Source of the DNA: Alphaproteobacteria bacterium | GTDB taxonomy: Bacteria; Pseudomonadota; Alphaproteobacteria; Rhizobiales; Aestuariivirgaceae | DNA: 64,000 bases | Direction: 5' to 3' | Assembly: GCA_024640405.1 (NCBI GenBank) | Contig: JAHEFB010000007.1 | Location: 1-64,000, forward strand | Shown here: positions 26,551 to 35,201 of the stretch, piece by piece | Numbering within the stretch: the stretch's first letter is position 1 | Layout: each line of letters starts with the position of its first letter | Notes under the pieces: model-generated | Databases searched by the model: none | What the model was told of the DNA's origin: nothing | The model's input: the letters and a program-made list of their open reading frames with translations, nothing else | Made by a program: the position numbers and the translations under genes

Positions 26551-27663
26551 TCAATGGCTGAACCTTGCAGGCGACAGGGCTGCAGGTTCAAGTCCGTGAG
26601 CGGCAATATCATCGGGAATTTGTCTCCCGTTGATCAGTGCGGCAGTCAGCCGGGACAACGCGGGCGCGGTCTGTATGCCATAACCGCCCTGACCGGCCAG
26701 CCAGAAGAAATTGTCAACCGTTTCATCAAAGCCTGCAACCGGATTTCCGTCTTGCGCAAAACTGCGAAGTCCGCCCCAGGTATGTCCGATATGGGTGACT
26801 TCGAAATCGATGACGTTGTGGAATTTCTCAACCGCCTCTGCCAGGGCCATGTCGTCAGCCCAGGCATCATGGGGTTCAACCGGCGTTGCATCGGCAGGCG
26901 ACAACATGAGCTTGCCGCCCATCGGCTTGAAATAGAATGTCTCACCGGCGCCAAAGCACAATGGCCACTGATCGACGTTTGCGCCCGACGGCAGATCTAG
27001 CAGCACCGCAGAGCGGCGTTTTGGTGTGACCTCAATATTCTGTGCGCCGGCCAGTTCTCCAATGGATGTGGCCCAGGCACCGGCAGCGTTGACCACCATG
27101 GCGCAGCTCAAATCGCCATCCGATGTCTGTACCTGCCAGGCGCCGTAATGACGTGTGAAGCCGGTGACCTCAGTCCTGGGGAGCACCGTTCCGCCGCGCG
27201 CCCTGAACAGTTTCACATAGCCCTGCAGCAACAGGTCTACATCCAGATCGCGGGCATTGTCATCATAAAGGGCGGCAATCAGGGCTTCAGTCCTGATCAG
27301 CGGTACCATGCGTTTGAACTCGTCCAGCGGCAACGGACGCAATCCCAGCGCTTCACCTTCTGCGATATGGGTTTCATCCCCAAGTCCGACCATCATAGCC
27401 TCTCCACGCGGTGACAGCAGTGGCGCGGCAGCAAAGTCGTTGGGAGCAGCCTCGAAAAACGCCTCACTTGCGCCGGCCAGCGCCTGAATGGACGCCGGCC
27501 CGTAGCTGGGCACGAAGGTTGCCGCCGATCTGCCGGTCGAGTGATAGCCCGGCTGCGGTTCGCGCTCGACCACACAGACCCTGTGGGCCTCGGCAAGCTC
27601 AGCTGCTGCCGAAAACCCGGCCATGCCGCCACCTATCACCACGATGTCAAAAATCTTGCTCAC
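26551..27663 (-). CDS. dauA: FAD-dependent D-amino-acid dehydrogenase (D-arginine dehydrogenase-like)
   Basis: A 370-residue flavoprotein of the DAO/DadA fold. The FAD motif is VVIGGGMAGFSAAAEL near the N-terminus. Segments recalled from Pseudomonas DauA are all present: GYHSTGRSAA, PLLSPRGE, TPKRRSAV, HTWGGLRSFAQDGNPVAG and GQGGYGIQT. DauA oxidises D-arginine and other D-amino acids to 2-oxo acids and passes electrons to the respiratory chain. Here it heads the operon with the ThDP decarboxylase, HAD and aconitase-X genes. The match to DauA is by memory, so the exact D-amino acid is uncertain. Confidence 0.8.
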   Translation of the reverse strand: MSKIFDIVVIGGGMAGFSAAAELAEAHRVCVVEREPQPGYHSTGRSAATFVPSYGPASIQALAGASEAFFEAAPNDFAAAPLLSPRGEAMMVGLGDETHIAEGEALGLRPLPLDEFKRMVPLIRTEALIAALYDDNARDLDVDLLLQGYVKLFRARGGTVLPRTEVTGFTRHYGAWQVQTSDGDLSCAMVVNAAGAWATSIGELAGAQNIEVTPKRRSAVLLDLPSGANVDQWPLCFGAGETFYFKPMGGKLMLSPADATPVEPHDAWADDMALAEAVEKFHNVIDFEVTHIGHTWGGLRSFAQDGNPVAGFDETVDNFFWLAGQGGYGIQTAPALSRLTAALINGRQIPDDIAAHGLEPAALSPARFSH

Positions 27664-27752
27664 TTTATCCAGTTCATAAACTGCATTGCCTTTGGACTGC
27701 TTCTCACGCCATTCTTGTCTGACTATTCATTCGCCGTCGAGGGGTTATCAAG
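27664..27752. promoter_or_regulatory. Divergent promoter region between dauA operon and doeA-like gene
   Basis: Only 89 bases separate the divergent starts of the dauA-like operon and the ectoine-hydrolase-like gene, so both promoters and any shared operator must lie here. The stretch is poorer in GC than its surroundings (TTCATAAACTGC and TGACTATTCATT are visible). No clear palindrome or -35/-10 pair could be fixed. GAGGGG at the right end is the ribosome site of the plus-strand gene. Confidence 0.5.
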
Positions 27753-28934
27753 TTGAGTGACGCTGTATTGCATTTTTCACATGACGAGTATCAGGCTCGT
27801 ATTGGCAAAGTCCGGGCCGAGATGGACAAGCGCGGGCTTGACCTGATCATCGTGTCAGACCCGTCCAACATGGCGTGGCTGACCGGCTATGACGGGTGGT
27901 CGTTCTACGTGCACCAGGCGGTGTTGCTGGGACTTGAGGGCGAACCGGTCTGGTGGGGTCGGTCGATGGATGCCAATGGCGCCTATCGAACCGCCTTCAT
28001 GCAGCACGACAATATCATCGGGTATCCCGATCATTTTGTGCAATCCAGCGAGCGCCATCCGATGGATCATCTGTCGGGTGTTATTGCCGAGCGTGGCTGG
28101 AACGCGGCGCGTATCGGTGTCGAGATGGACAATTACTGGTTCACCGCTGCTGCATGGGAAGCGCTCAAGGCCAATTTACCCGATGCAAGTTTCAGTGACG
28201 CCAACGCACTGGTGAACTGGCAACGGGCTGTCAAGTCACCCGCCGAGATCGAGTTCATGCGCCGCGCGGCCGGCATCGTGGAACGCATGCATGCGATGAT
28301 TGTCGATATGGCGGAACCCGGTTTGCCCAAGAACGCGCTGGTGGCGGAACTGTACAAGGTGTCGATAAACGGTGCCAATGGTCACTGGGGCGACTATCCG
28401 GCCATCGTACCGATGTTGCCGTCAGGCATGGATGCGACCGCGCCCCACCTGACGTGGAACGATCAGCCCTTCAAATCCGGGGAAAGCACGTTTTTCGAGA
28501 TCGCCGGCTGCTATCGGCGCTACAATTGTCCGCAATCGCGCACGCTGTTTCTGGGCAAGGTGCCGCAGAAATATCTCGATGCCGAAAAGGCGGTTCTTGA
28601 AGCGGTAGACAAGGGTCTGGAGCAGGCAAGGCCTGGAAACACCTGCGAGGACATTGCAATTGCGTTTTATGATACCCTTGAGCGGCATGGCTTTTCCAAG
28701 GATTCGCGCACCGGCTATTCAATCGGGCTCAGTTATCCACCCGACTGGGGAGAGCGCACCATGTCTTTCAGGCGCGGAGACAAGACCGTGCTTGAGCCGG
28801 GCATGATCTTTCATTTCATGCCGGCGCTGTGGCTGGACGATGGCGGGCTGGAAATCACAGAGCCGATCCTGATTACTGAAACCGGTGTCGACTGTCTGTG
28901 CAACACGCCGCGCAAGCTGTTCGTCAAGGAGTAG
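27753..28934 (+). CDS. doeA: M24-family ectoine hydrolase-like protein
   Basis: A 393-residue pita-bread protein of the creatinase/prolidase superfamily. LTGYDGWSFYVHQAVLL, WWGRSMDANGAYRTAFM, WGDYPAIVPMLPSG and FFEIAGCYRRYNCPQSRTLFLG agree with DoeA/EutD, which opens ectoine to N-acetyl-diaminobutyrate. Several metal ligands of true M24 peptidases are replaced (Arg and Asn in CYRRYNCPQ), as in creatinase-type members. The start is TTG with GAGGGG 8 bases before. A DoeB deacylase is not next door; instead a DNA-glycosylase-like gene follows 4 bases after the stop. Confidence 0.75.
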   Translation: MSDAVLHFSHDEYQARIGKVRAEMDKRGLDLIIVSDPSNMAWLTGYDGWSFYVHQAVLLGLEGEPVWWGRSMDANGAYRTAFMQHDNIIGYPDHFVQSSERHPMDHLSGVIAERGWNAARIGVEMDNYWFTAAAWEALKANLPDASFSDANALVNWQRAVKSPAEIEFMRRAAGIVERMHAMIVDMAEPGLPKNALVAELYKVSINGANGHWGDYPAIVPMLPSGMDATAPHLTWNDQPFKSGESTFFEIAGCYRRYNCPQSRTLFLGKVPQKYLDAEKAVLEAVDKGLEQARPGNTCEDIAIAFYDTLERHGFSKDSRTGYSIGLSYPPDWGERTMSFRRGDKTVLEPGMIFHFMPALWLDDGGLEITEPILITETGVDCLCNTPRKLFVKE

Positions 28935-28938
28935 GCAA

Positions 28939-29607
28939 ATGCGTCACTTTGCAGAAGTCGAAACACTGGCCGCAAACAACAAGGGCGGAGAAGCAGCCAT
29001 GCAGGCCTTGCTGCCGGATGTTCCGGAGCAATCGGAAGTGGTCGCGCTGGATGACGATCGCTGGCTCGCCAACTTCACCCGTTGCGTATTCAATTCAGGC
29101 TTCAACTGGAAGGTCATCGAGAAGAAATGGCCCGGCTTCGAGGAAGCTTTTCACGGCTTCAATCCAAATTTCCTGGCGATGTTGCCGGATGAAGAATATG
29201 AAGCTCTTCTGAAGGACACGCGGATTGTCCGTCACGGCGCCAAAATCATGTCGGTTCGCCACAACGCCATCTGGATGGCCGGTCTGGCACGCGAGCATGG
29301 CACGGCCGCAAAATTTTTCGGTTCCTGGCCGGCATCTGATCAGATTGGCCTGCTGGAGTTGATGAAGAAGCAGGGCTCACGGCTGGGCGGAAACACCGGG
29401 CAGTATGCCCTGCGGTTCATTGGCAAGGACGGTTTCATCCTGTCGGCAGACGTGACCAATGCGCTTATGCGCGAAGGTGTCGTGGCGAAAATACCGTCGT
29501 CAAAGAAGGATATGGCGGCGGTTCAGGCCGCTTTTAACCAGTGGCACGAAGAAACCGGCAGGCCCTACACCCACCTCAGCCGCATCCTGGCGATGAGCGT
29601 GGGTTAG
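28939..29607 (+). CDS. DNA-3-methyladenine glycosylase I family protein
   Basis: A 222-residue protein of the Tag family within the helix-hairpin-helix glycosylases. Marks are WLANFTRCVFNSGFNWKVIE and KKWPGFEEAFHGF. Classical Tag binds zinc through Cys and His at its ends, which I do not see here, so this belongs to a divergent branch whose base specificity is untested. AAGGAG overlaps the end of the doeA-like gene and sits 7 bases before the ATG, so the two are probably one transcript. This is an odd pairing of base repair with solute breakdown. Confidence 0.8.
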   Translation: MRHFAEVETLAANNKGGEAAMQALLPDVPEQSEVVALDDDRWLANFTRCVFNSGFNWKVIEKKWPGFEEAFHGFNPNFLAMLPDEEYEALLKDTRIVRHGAKIMSVRHNAIWMAGLAREHGTAAKFFGSWPASDQIGLLELMKKQGSRLGGNTGQYALRFIGKDGFILSADVTNALMREGVVAKIPSSKKDMAAVQAAFNQWHEETGRPYTHLSRILAMSVG

Positions 29608-29614
29608 GCAGCCT

Positions 29615-30004
29615 TTAGACGCTTTTGGATTTTGAGCGTCCCAGCACGGCTGAGCCTGCCAGCAGCAATATTGTGACAGCCGCGATCTGACCGGTGATAA
29701 CCGCGGGCCAGATGAGGCTGAATTGCGCATCCAGGTATTTCTGCGGACCAAAGGAAAGCAGGGCCATCAGGGCCGCCAGCAAAGACAGAACCCGGCCTGC
29801 CGTGGTTTCCAGCGGTCCTGCGATGATCGCGGATAATGCCGCAGACAGCGCAACGGCAAGAAACGGTGCTATCGCGAACAGCGGAATGTCTGCCGGCGGG
29901 TGCGGCGGCGATTGTGCAAACAGGGCGCCCAGCATGACGGTTTGCAGGATTATCAATGTGGCCAGAGCAGCCTGAACGTGACGGGGTGTGGTCGGGGTGG
30001 TCAT
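29615..30004 (-). CDS. Small four-helix membrane protein
   Basis: A 129-residue protein with four hydrophobic stretches (about 12-33, 43-64, 70-88, 100-122) and a basic C-terminus (GRSKSKSV). It has no recognised domain. GGAGAT lies 4 bases before the chosen ATG; an in-frame ATG at 30016 is less well placed. It is divergent from a TetR regulator 90 bases away, the usual layout of a repressor and its target, so an exporter-accessory or stress-induced membrane role is possible. Function unknown. Confidence 0.7.
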   Translation of the reverse strand: MTTPTTPRHVQAALATLIILQTVMLGALFAQSPPHPPADIPLFAIAPFLAVALSAALSAIIAGPLETTAGRVLSLLAALMALLSFGPQKYLDAQFSLIWPAVITGQIAAVTILLLAGSAVLGRSKSKSV

Positions 30005-30029
30005 GTCAATCTCCATAAACGTAATTATA

Positions 30030-30053
30030 TGTACGGTTGAAATATCCGTAACA
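30030..30053. promoter_or_regulatory. Candidate TetR operator
   Basis: TGTACGG at 30030-30036 is followed after a nine-base spacer by CCGTAACA at 30046-30053, an imperfect palindrome centred between the divergent membrane-protein and TetR genes. Part of it (GTGTACG) recurs at 30056-30062. Position and symmetry fit an operator; there is no direct evidence. Confidence 0.45.
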
Positions 30054-30094
30054 ATGTGTACGATTATTGTCAATGGCTTTCGGAGACCTGATTG

Positions 30095-30721
30095 ATGCGG
30101 GATGAAAACAAGGCGGCACGCAAGGCACGCATCGAGGCAGCTGCGCTGGAGTTGCTGGCGCAAAACGGCTATCTGGCGACGTCCATGCTGTCGGTCGCCA
30201 AACGGGCAAAGGCATCCAACGAGACCCTGTACAACTGGTACGGCAACAAGCAGGGGCTGTTCAGGTCGCTGGTTGAAGCGAATGCCGGCGAAGTGAAAGC
30301 CCTGCTTGAAAAGGACCTTGCACAGGACCAGCCGCCGGAGACCACACTGAAAGCGCTTGGTCCGCTGCTGCTGGGTCTGCTGGTCGGTGACAAGGCCATA
30401 ACCCTGAACCGGGCAGCAGCCGCCGACCCGTCCGGTGAACTGGCGCGTGAGCTGACACAGGCGGGCAGGGGAACCGTAGCACCGCTGATAGCCGACGTTT
30501 TCCTGAAAGCCCGCAATGCTGGTGTTGTGGATTTCGAAGACGCCGCCCAGGCCGTGGGGCTTTATCTTGATCTGCTGGTGGGTGACCTGCAGATCAGGCG
30601 GGTGCTGGGCGCAGTGCCGCAAATGGAGCAATCGGAGATCGATAATCGCGCGGCTGTCGCGCTGGATAATCTCAGAATACTGCTGAAAACCACCCGTGAT
30701 CGGAAAGCTGGTAATGCATAG
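30095..30721 (+). CDS. TetR-family transcriptional regulator
   Basis: A 208-residue protein of normal TetR length. Residues 8-55 are the DNA-binding domain (ARIEAAALELLAQNGYLATS, then SVAKRAKASNETLYNWYGNKQGLF). The remainder is the helical ligand and dimer domain (AefR-like C-terminal form). GGAG lies before the ATG at 30095; the TTG at 30092 is in frame. It probably represses the divergent membrane-protein gene and itself. The ligand is unknown. Confidence 0.88.
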   Translation: MRDENKAARKARIEAAALELLAQNGYLATSMLSVAKRAKASNETLYNWYGNKQGLFRSLVEANAGEVKALLEKDLAQDQPPETTLKALGPLLLGLLVGDKAITLNRAAAADPSGELARELTQAGRGTVAPLIADVFLKARNAGVVDFEDAAQAVGLYLDLLVGDLQIRRVLGAVPQMEQSEIDNRAAVALDNLRILLKTTRDRKAGNA

Positions 30722-30786
30722 TTGGGAAACAGGACCCCTCCATGATAGCCTGCCGGGGGGAGTAATTCCAAATGGAGGGCTTTGTA

Positions 30787-31161
30787 ATGGCGAACGCAAA
30801 ACTGGTATCTGATCTCAAGGCAGGATGGGCCGCTCTTGCGGCGGGGGACATGGACACGCTGGCCGGTTTTTATGCCGAGGACATGATATTTGTGCTGCCC
30901 GGACAGAATGATGTGCTTGAAGGCCGTGTTGCATTTCGAAATGCGCTGGATGGCATCGGTCAGGCGCTGCCGCCCGGATTTGACATCAAAGACCTGCGTT
31001 ATTGCCCGGGAGAAGATGAAATCGTGAATATAGTCGAGTTCACGGCCGACAAGCTTCCGAACGGTTCGCAATGCGCGGTGTTGTTCAAATTCAATTCCGA
31101 CGGATTGATAACCGAAGAGCGCTGGTTCGTGGATACCGAGCAGTGGAAGGCCGCTTTCTAG
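30787..31161 (+). CDS. SnoaL/NTF2-like fold protein
   Basis: A 124-residue protein of the NTF2-like superfamily. The N-terminal helix (LVSDLKAGWAALAAGDMDTL), AGFYAEDMIFVLPG and the sheet ending GLITEERWFVD are typical of ketosteroid-isomerase/SnoaL-type proteins. The ATG at 30787 is preceded by GGAGGGC, which decides it against the in-frame ATG at 30772. It could be a small isomerase, hydrolase or binding protein; no residue pattern identifies the reaction. It ends 6 bases from the convergent cyclase gene. Confidence 0.75.
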   Translation: MANAKLVSDLKAGWAALAAGDMDTLAGFYAEDMIFVLPGQNDVLEGRVAFRNALDGIGQALPPGFDIKDLRYCPGEDEIVNIVEFTADKLPNGSQCAVLFKFNSDGLITEERWFVDTEQWKAAF

Positions 31162-31167
31162 ATCCAA

Positions 31168-34100
31168 TCACGCCTGTTTAGAAACGTCTGACCGGCTCAG
31201 GGATATGGCAGCGTCCATCCGGGCCAATGAGTGCGTGAAGCCGATACTTTCGCCTTCTGCGCGCACTGACAGTAATTGGGTCATTGCATCCTCGCCTTGT
31301 GCAGCCTTTGCCAGGGCGCGTCCGCGTGCGGCAAAGTAACTGCTCCATCTCAAGGGTTCGGCGCTGGTAAATTCTTCAAGGTCGCGCGCAAACCGTACAA
31401 CTTCCTGCCAGTCGGCAAGGTCCAGTGATACTTCGATGGCATCCCTGTAAAACCAAAGCGGGTTGTGGGCGGCAACTCCCTGGCCAAGCAGTTCTTCGCC
31501 TTCCGCCAATGCAGCTTTACGCTGCGCCGGATGCTGGCAAACCAGGGCAAAACTACCCAGCGCCCGCCCGCCCAGAAAACGCATGCTGGAATCGGATGCC
31601 CGGAATGCGGCGAGTGTCCCAGCCACCAGTCGTTCGGCCTCCTGGCCGTCGCCATCAATTGCGGCCAACCGGCCGAGGTACTCAACACAGACCTGTTCAA
31701 AGCGTGTTGCACCCAGTCTTCTGGCCAAGGTCACCCCCGCTTCGGCCCATTCTCGGCAAACTGCCGTATCATAGAGTTCCAGCGCATAGACACCCACCAG
31801 CCGCGCTACCAGCTCAGCTCTCGGGTTGAACTGCCGCACCGCCAGTTCGAGAGCGTTCTCGCAATCGTCCAACGTTTCTGTCGGTCGTCCGAGGTACAGC
31901 AGGGTCTGTCCCTTCATCGAGAGATTGGCAGCAGTTACGTTGTGAAGATCATGCTTAACCGCCAGATTCACGCAGTCGTCGAAAAGCCTGTGTGCGGATA
32001 CCATTCGGCCGCGTGCAAATTCCGCGTCGGCAAGGTTGCCCAAAGCCTGCGCTTCCAGTTCGCGCGAACCGGCTTCGCGGGCAAACGCCAATGATCGGTT
32101 GTTTTCCGACAGACACTGTTTCGTTTCACCATGAACAAAGTGCAGGCTGCCCATGAGCTGGCAAATTCGTGCGCGTTCCCTGGGTGCGCCCAGATCTTCC
32201 AGTTCCTGCAGTGCGGTCTTCAGTGTGTCCAGCAACTCCGGATATGACTCGGTTATGCGCAACCCTTCGGCAACGCCGATCAGCGCCCGGCATTTCTGAA
32301 CCCTGTCGGAAGTCCTGTTGCGGGCGGCGCCAAAGGCGTCAATGGCCTCGCCAATATTTCCAAGCCGTCGCTGCAAATCGCCCAACAGAAAATACAACTC
32401 ATAGTCGGCCTCGCCGGATGTCAATTCGATGCCACGCAACACCAACTGAAGGGCCGGTTCATAGTGTATGCGTTCGTCCTCGTATTGCGCTGCCGCAAGG
32501 TATGCTGCCGCCGCATCCTTTGACTCGGCCCGGTCAAGGTGCTGGGCATGCATTGTCGGATCGAGCTCACGGTAGAGGCTCGCAGCGCGCAAGTGCAGGC
32601 CTTTTCTACGATCTCCCAGCATTGATGCATAAAGCCCGTCTCGCACCAGGGCATGACAGAACAGATGATCCTCTCCATCCCGCCGCAGCAATTGATGCTT
32701 TGTCAGATTGTCACTACGGTATGAGGGATCGCCGATCAGTTTTCTGAGCAGATCCAGCCGGAACCTTTGTCCAAGTGCGGACGCCGCGAACAGTGCCTCG
32801 CGGTCATCCGGGGGCAGGTTGTCGGCACGGGCCAAAACCAGTCCCTGGATCGTGTCCGGCAATTCGTCGCCTTGATAAATGGAAAGACCACTAATCAACT
32901 GCTCAAGAAATAGCGGATTGCCGTCTGCCCGTTTAACAAGGTTCTCAAGGCTGGTGGCATCAGAGTCAGACAGGCTTGAAGCCAGCCGCATCGCGTCATC
33001 GTGGCGAAGTGACTGAAGATCAATCGTCGTGAGTGAGCAACCGCGCAGCGAGGACAGCCACTCCTGGTGCAGCGTTCCACCCTCAATCCGGGAGGTCAGA
33101 ACAAATATTGCCGGGCAGTCGGGCAGTTTCAGCGCTGCCCCGGCCAAAGTGTCCAGTGTGGATGGATCAGCCCAGTGAACATCTTCGACAATGATCAATC
33201 GCGGAATCTGGTGAGCCAGGTTCACGACCAGCGTTGACAAGGTCGTTTCGATTCCCAGTTTGCGGGCGGTACTATCCAATGCTTCGTAGGCGCTACGCGA
33301 TTGATCAGGTTGTTGCAGGTCCAGCAAATCATTAAGAAAAATTTCATTCTCGGCTGAAACATATCCCTCATCGAGTGCCTGGGCTCTTGCGTTGACGCGT
33401 TGCTCCACACTGGAACCGGCAGGCAATTCCAGCAAGGATGCAACAAGATCGAGGAGCGTTCGAGCGCCTCTGTTGGTGCCAAAGTCAACCATCGACACAT
33501 TGTGTGTCGATAACCCGGACTGGTTTGCCAGATTTGCAAACTCGGAAGTCAATCGGGTCTTGCCAATACCTGGTTCACCGCGCAACAGCAGCACCTGGCC
33601 GCTGTTATCCGCCAGAGTGTCGCGGATGATTGATCTAAACTGTCGCATTTCCGCTGTTCGGCCAATGAACCGGGTCAGCCATGCAGTATTCTCTTCGCTG
33701 AGCAGGTGTTCAAACGCCCAAACCTGCACCGGGTCTGCAAGGCCCTTGATGGACGTTGAGCCGCGCGGTGAGAACTCCGCATATCTCGCCAGAACGCGGT
33801 GTACGGCGTCAGAAACCAGTGTTTCGCCTGGTGCTGCCAGATCATCAAGACGCGATGCAAGGTTCACCGTATCTCCGGTGACCGTGTATTCGGTGTGTTG
33901 CTCGCTGCCGGTCCGGCTGGCAACCACGACACCGGAGGCAATGCCAATGTGCGCTTTGAGTTCGCGGGAAAACTGCTGCTCCAGATCCAGCATGGCACCG
34001 TGGATGCCCGATGCGGCACGAAGTGCGCGCAACGGATCGTCGGAATGGGCGACCGGCGCGCCAAACACCGCCATCACGGCGTCTCCGATGTGTTTGTCCA

Positions 34101-34476
34101 CTGTGCCGCCGTGTTGTTCGATAATGTAATCGACAGCGGAGAAATAGGCGTTGAGCAGGCGGTGGGTTTCTTCAGGGTCGAGGCTCGCCGTCAGCCCGGT
34201 GAAACCGGCAAGATCGGCAAATAGCACCGTTACCTGACGGCGCTCACCATGAGGTGAAACGATGTCTCGCTGGCGGGTTTTTGGTTGATCGGCTGGCTGG
34301 GACGCCGGCGCGATGGCTTTCAGGAGTTTCTTGCGCTGGCCCAGCGACAATCCCAGTTCCTTCAGGTCGTCATTGGTCAGGTCGAACAGCACCTCACCGT
34401 CGATTTCATTTTTTTCGAACAGATCGGCGTGCTGCTGAAACCCGTGTTCGGCTAGCCAGCTTCGGACGTCAGTCAT
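31168..34476 (-). CDS. SAM domain-class III nucleotide cyclase-AAA ATPase-TPR protein
   Basis: A 1102-residue signalling protein. Residues 1-58 are a sterile-alpha-motif domain (VRSWLAEHGFQQHADLF, then LTNDDLKELGLSLGQRKKLL). Residues 80-260 are a class III cyclase domain with metal Asp88 (VLFADLAGFT) and Asp132 (KHIGDAVMAVFG), Lys128, and TGDTVNLASRL, so all catalytic residues seem present. From about 285 an STAND-type ATPase begins with P-loop GEPGIGKTRL near 302; the C-terminal 500 residues are TPR-like helical repeats. It probably makes cAMP under control of the ATPase/TPR part. A GTG at 34518 is an alternative start. It converges on the NTF2-like gene. Confidence 0.9.
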   Translation of the reverse strand: MTDVRSWLAEHGFQQHADLFEKNEIDGEVLFDLTNDDLKELGLSLGQRKKLLKAIAPASQPADQPKTRQRDIVSPHGERRQVTVLFADLAGFTGLTASLDPEETHRLLNAYFSAVDYIIEQHGGTVDKHIGDAVMAVFGAPVAHSDDPLRALRAASGIHGAMLDLEQQFSRELKAHIGIASGVVVASRTGSEQHTEYTVTGDTVNLASRLDDLAAPGETLVSDAVHRVLARYAEFSPRGSTSIKGLADPVQVWAFEHLLSEENTAWLTRFIGRTAEMRQFRSIIRDTLADNSGQVLLLRGEPGIGKTRLTSEFANLANQSGLSTHNVSMVDFGTNRGARTLLDLVASLLELPAGSSVEQRVNARAQALDEGYVSAENEIFLNDLLDLQQPDQSRSAYEALDSTARKLGIETTLSTLVVNLAHQIPRLIIVEDVHWADPSTLDTLAGAALKLPDCPAIFVLTSRIEGGTLHQEWLSSLRGCSLTTIDLQSLRHDDAMRLASSLSDSDATSLENLVKRADGNPLFLEQLISGLSIYQGDELPDTIQGLVLARADNLPPDDREALFAASALGQRFRLDLLRKLIGDPSYRSDNLTKHQLLRRDGEDHLFCHALVRDGLYASMLGDRRKGLHLRAASLYRELDPTMHAQHLDRAESKDAAAAYLAAAQYEDERIHYEPALQLVLRGIELTSGEADYELYFLLGDLQRRLGNIGEAIDAFGAARNRTSDRVQKCRALIGVAEGLRITESYPELLDTLKTALQELEDLGAPRERARICQLMGSLHFVHGETKQCLSENNRSLAFAREAGSRELEAQALGNLADAEFARGRMVSAHRLFDDCVNLAVKHDLHNVTAANLSMKGQTLLYLGRPTETLDDCENALELAVRQFNPRAELVARLVGVYALELYDTAVCREWAEAGVTLARRLGATRFEQVCVEYLGRLAAIDGDGQEAERLVAGTLAAFRASDSSMRFLGGRALGSFALVCQHPAQRKAALAEGEELLGQGVAAHNPLWFYRDAIEVSLDLADWQEVVRFARDLEEFTSAEPLRWSSYFAARGRALAKAAQGEDAMTQLLSVRAEGESIGFTHSLARMDAAISLSRSDVSKQA

Positions 34477-34756
34477 GATGAACCAGTAGCGTACCTGTTG
34501 GGAATCTGCAATTGGCACCCATTCGACCTATCGCAGTGTCCGCTGCACAGTTGGGGGTAACCTCAGCCTGCCTGAGCAGAAGTTAACAGCCAATTGCGTC
34601 GGCGGGTCTTGTCAGAATCTTTCCTCTGACGATTAACGGCAGATGAACAACCTGCTCTGAATTCATTCAGCTTGGTTCGTCTAGTGTCCTTGCAACATAA
34701 GAAACCAATTCAGCTCTCTTACGGATCTGAGTAAAAACAAATTGGAGGAATAACCA

Positions 34757-35032
34757 ATGAACCGCAGATCATTTCTTTTCCTGGGCCTTGCCGCCACCAC
34801 ACTCGTCGTTGCCAGCGCCGGTACCAGCACACCCGCATCAGCGGCTTGTGCATACGGTGCAAGCAACGGCACCAGCTGGAGTACAACAGGGTATTCTTCG
34901 GCCAGACGCGAACGCACTGCATGCAGACGCGCCAAGCGCCGCTGTGAACGCAGCCTGCGCAAGGCCAAGCGCCGCCGCCAGATCAGCCGTGGCACCCGGG
35001 TGCCGAGGTGCGAGCGCACTAGTATCCACTGA
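34757..35032 (+). CDS. Small exported basic protein with Tat-like signal
   Basis: A 91-residue protein. Residues 1-29 form a signal peptide with a twin-arginine start (NRRSFLFLGLA) and a cleavage site after SAA or ASA. The mature part of about 60 residues has four Cys spaced through a very basic region (RRERTACRRAKRRCERSLRKAKRRR), suggesting nucleic-acid, heparin-like or metal binding, or a peptide precursor. GGAGG stands 8 bases before the ATG. No family recognised. Its codon use looks like the neighbours. Confidence 0.7.
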   Translation: MNRRSFLFLGLAATTLVVASAGTSTPASAACAYGASNGTSWSTTGYSSARRERTACRRAKRRCERSLRKAKRRRQISRGTRVPRCERTSIH

Positions 35033-35201
35033 AAACCTGATACGCGTCTTCGCCCTGTCGGAGTAGCCGGAATTCATGAACGCATGCCTATTCCGCAGTG
35101 ACTAACGGTTGCTGCGGGTGGGGCACAGCCAAGTGGTGTAGAGCTCCGTGCCTATCTCCAGGAGTACAGGCAGCGACAGGTCTCCAATCAAAGGAAAAAA
35201 A

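Noticed and set aside
33392-34129. A 245-codon plus-strand frame opposite the cyclase gene
   Set aside because: Ser/Arg-rich translation without start signal; opposite the cyclase and ATPase motifs.
31168-34476. Toxin or defence island around the STAND-type protein
   Set aside because: No nuclease, restriction, retron or phage-related gene adjoins it; it is kept as a signalling protein.
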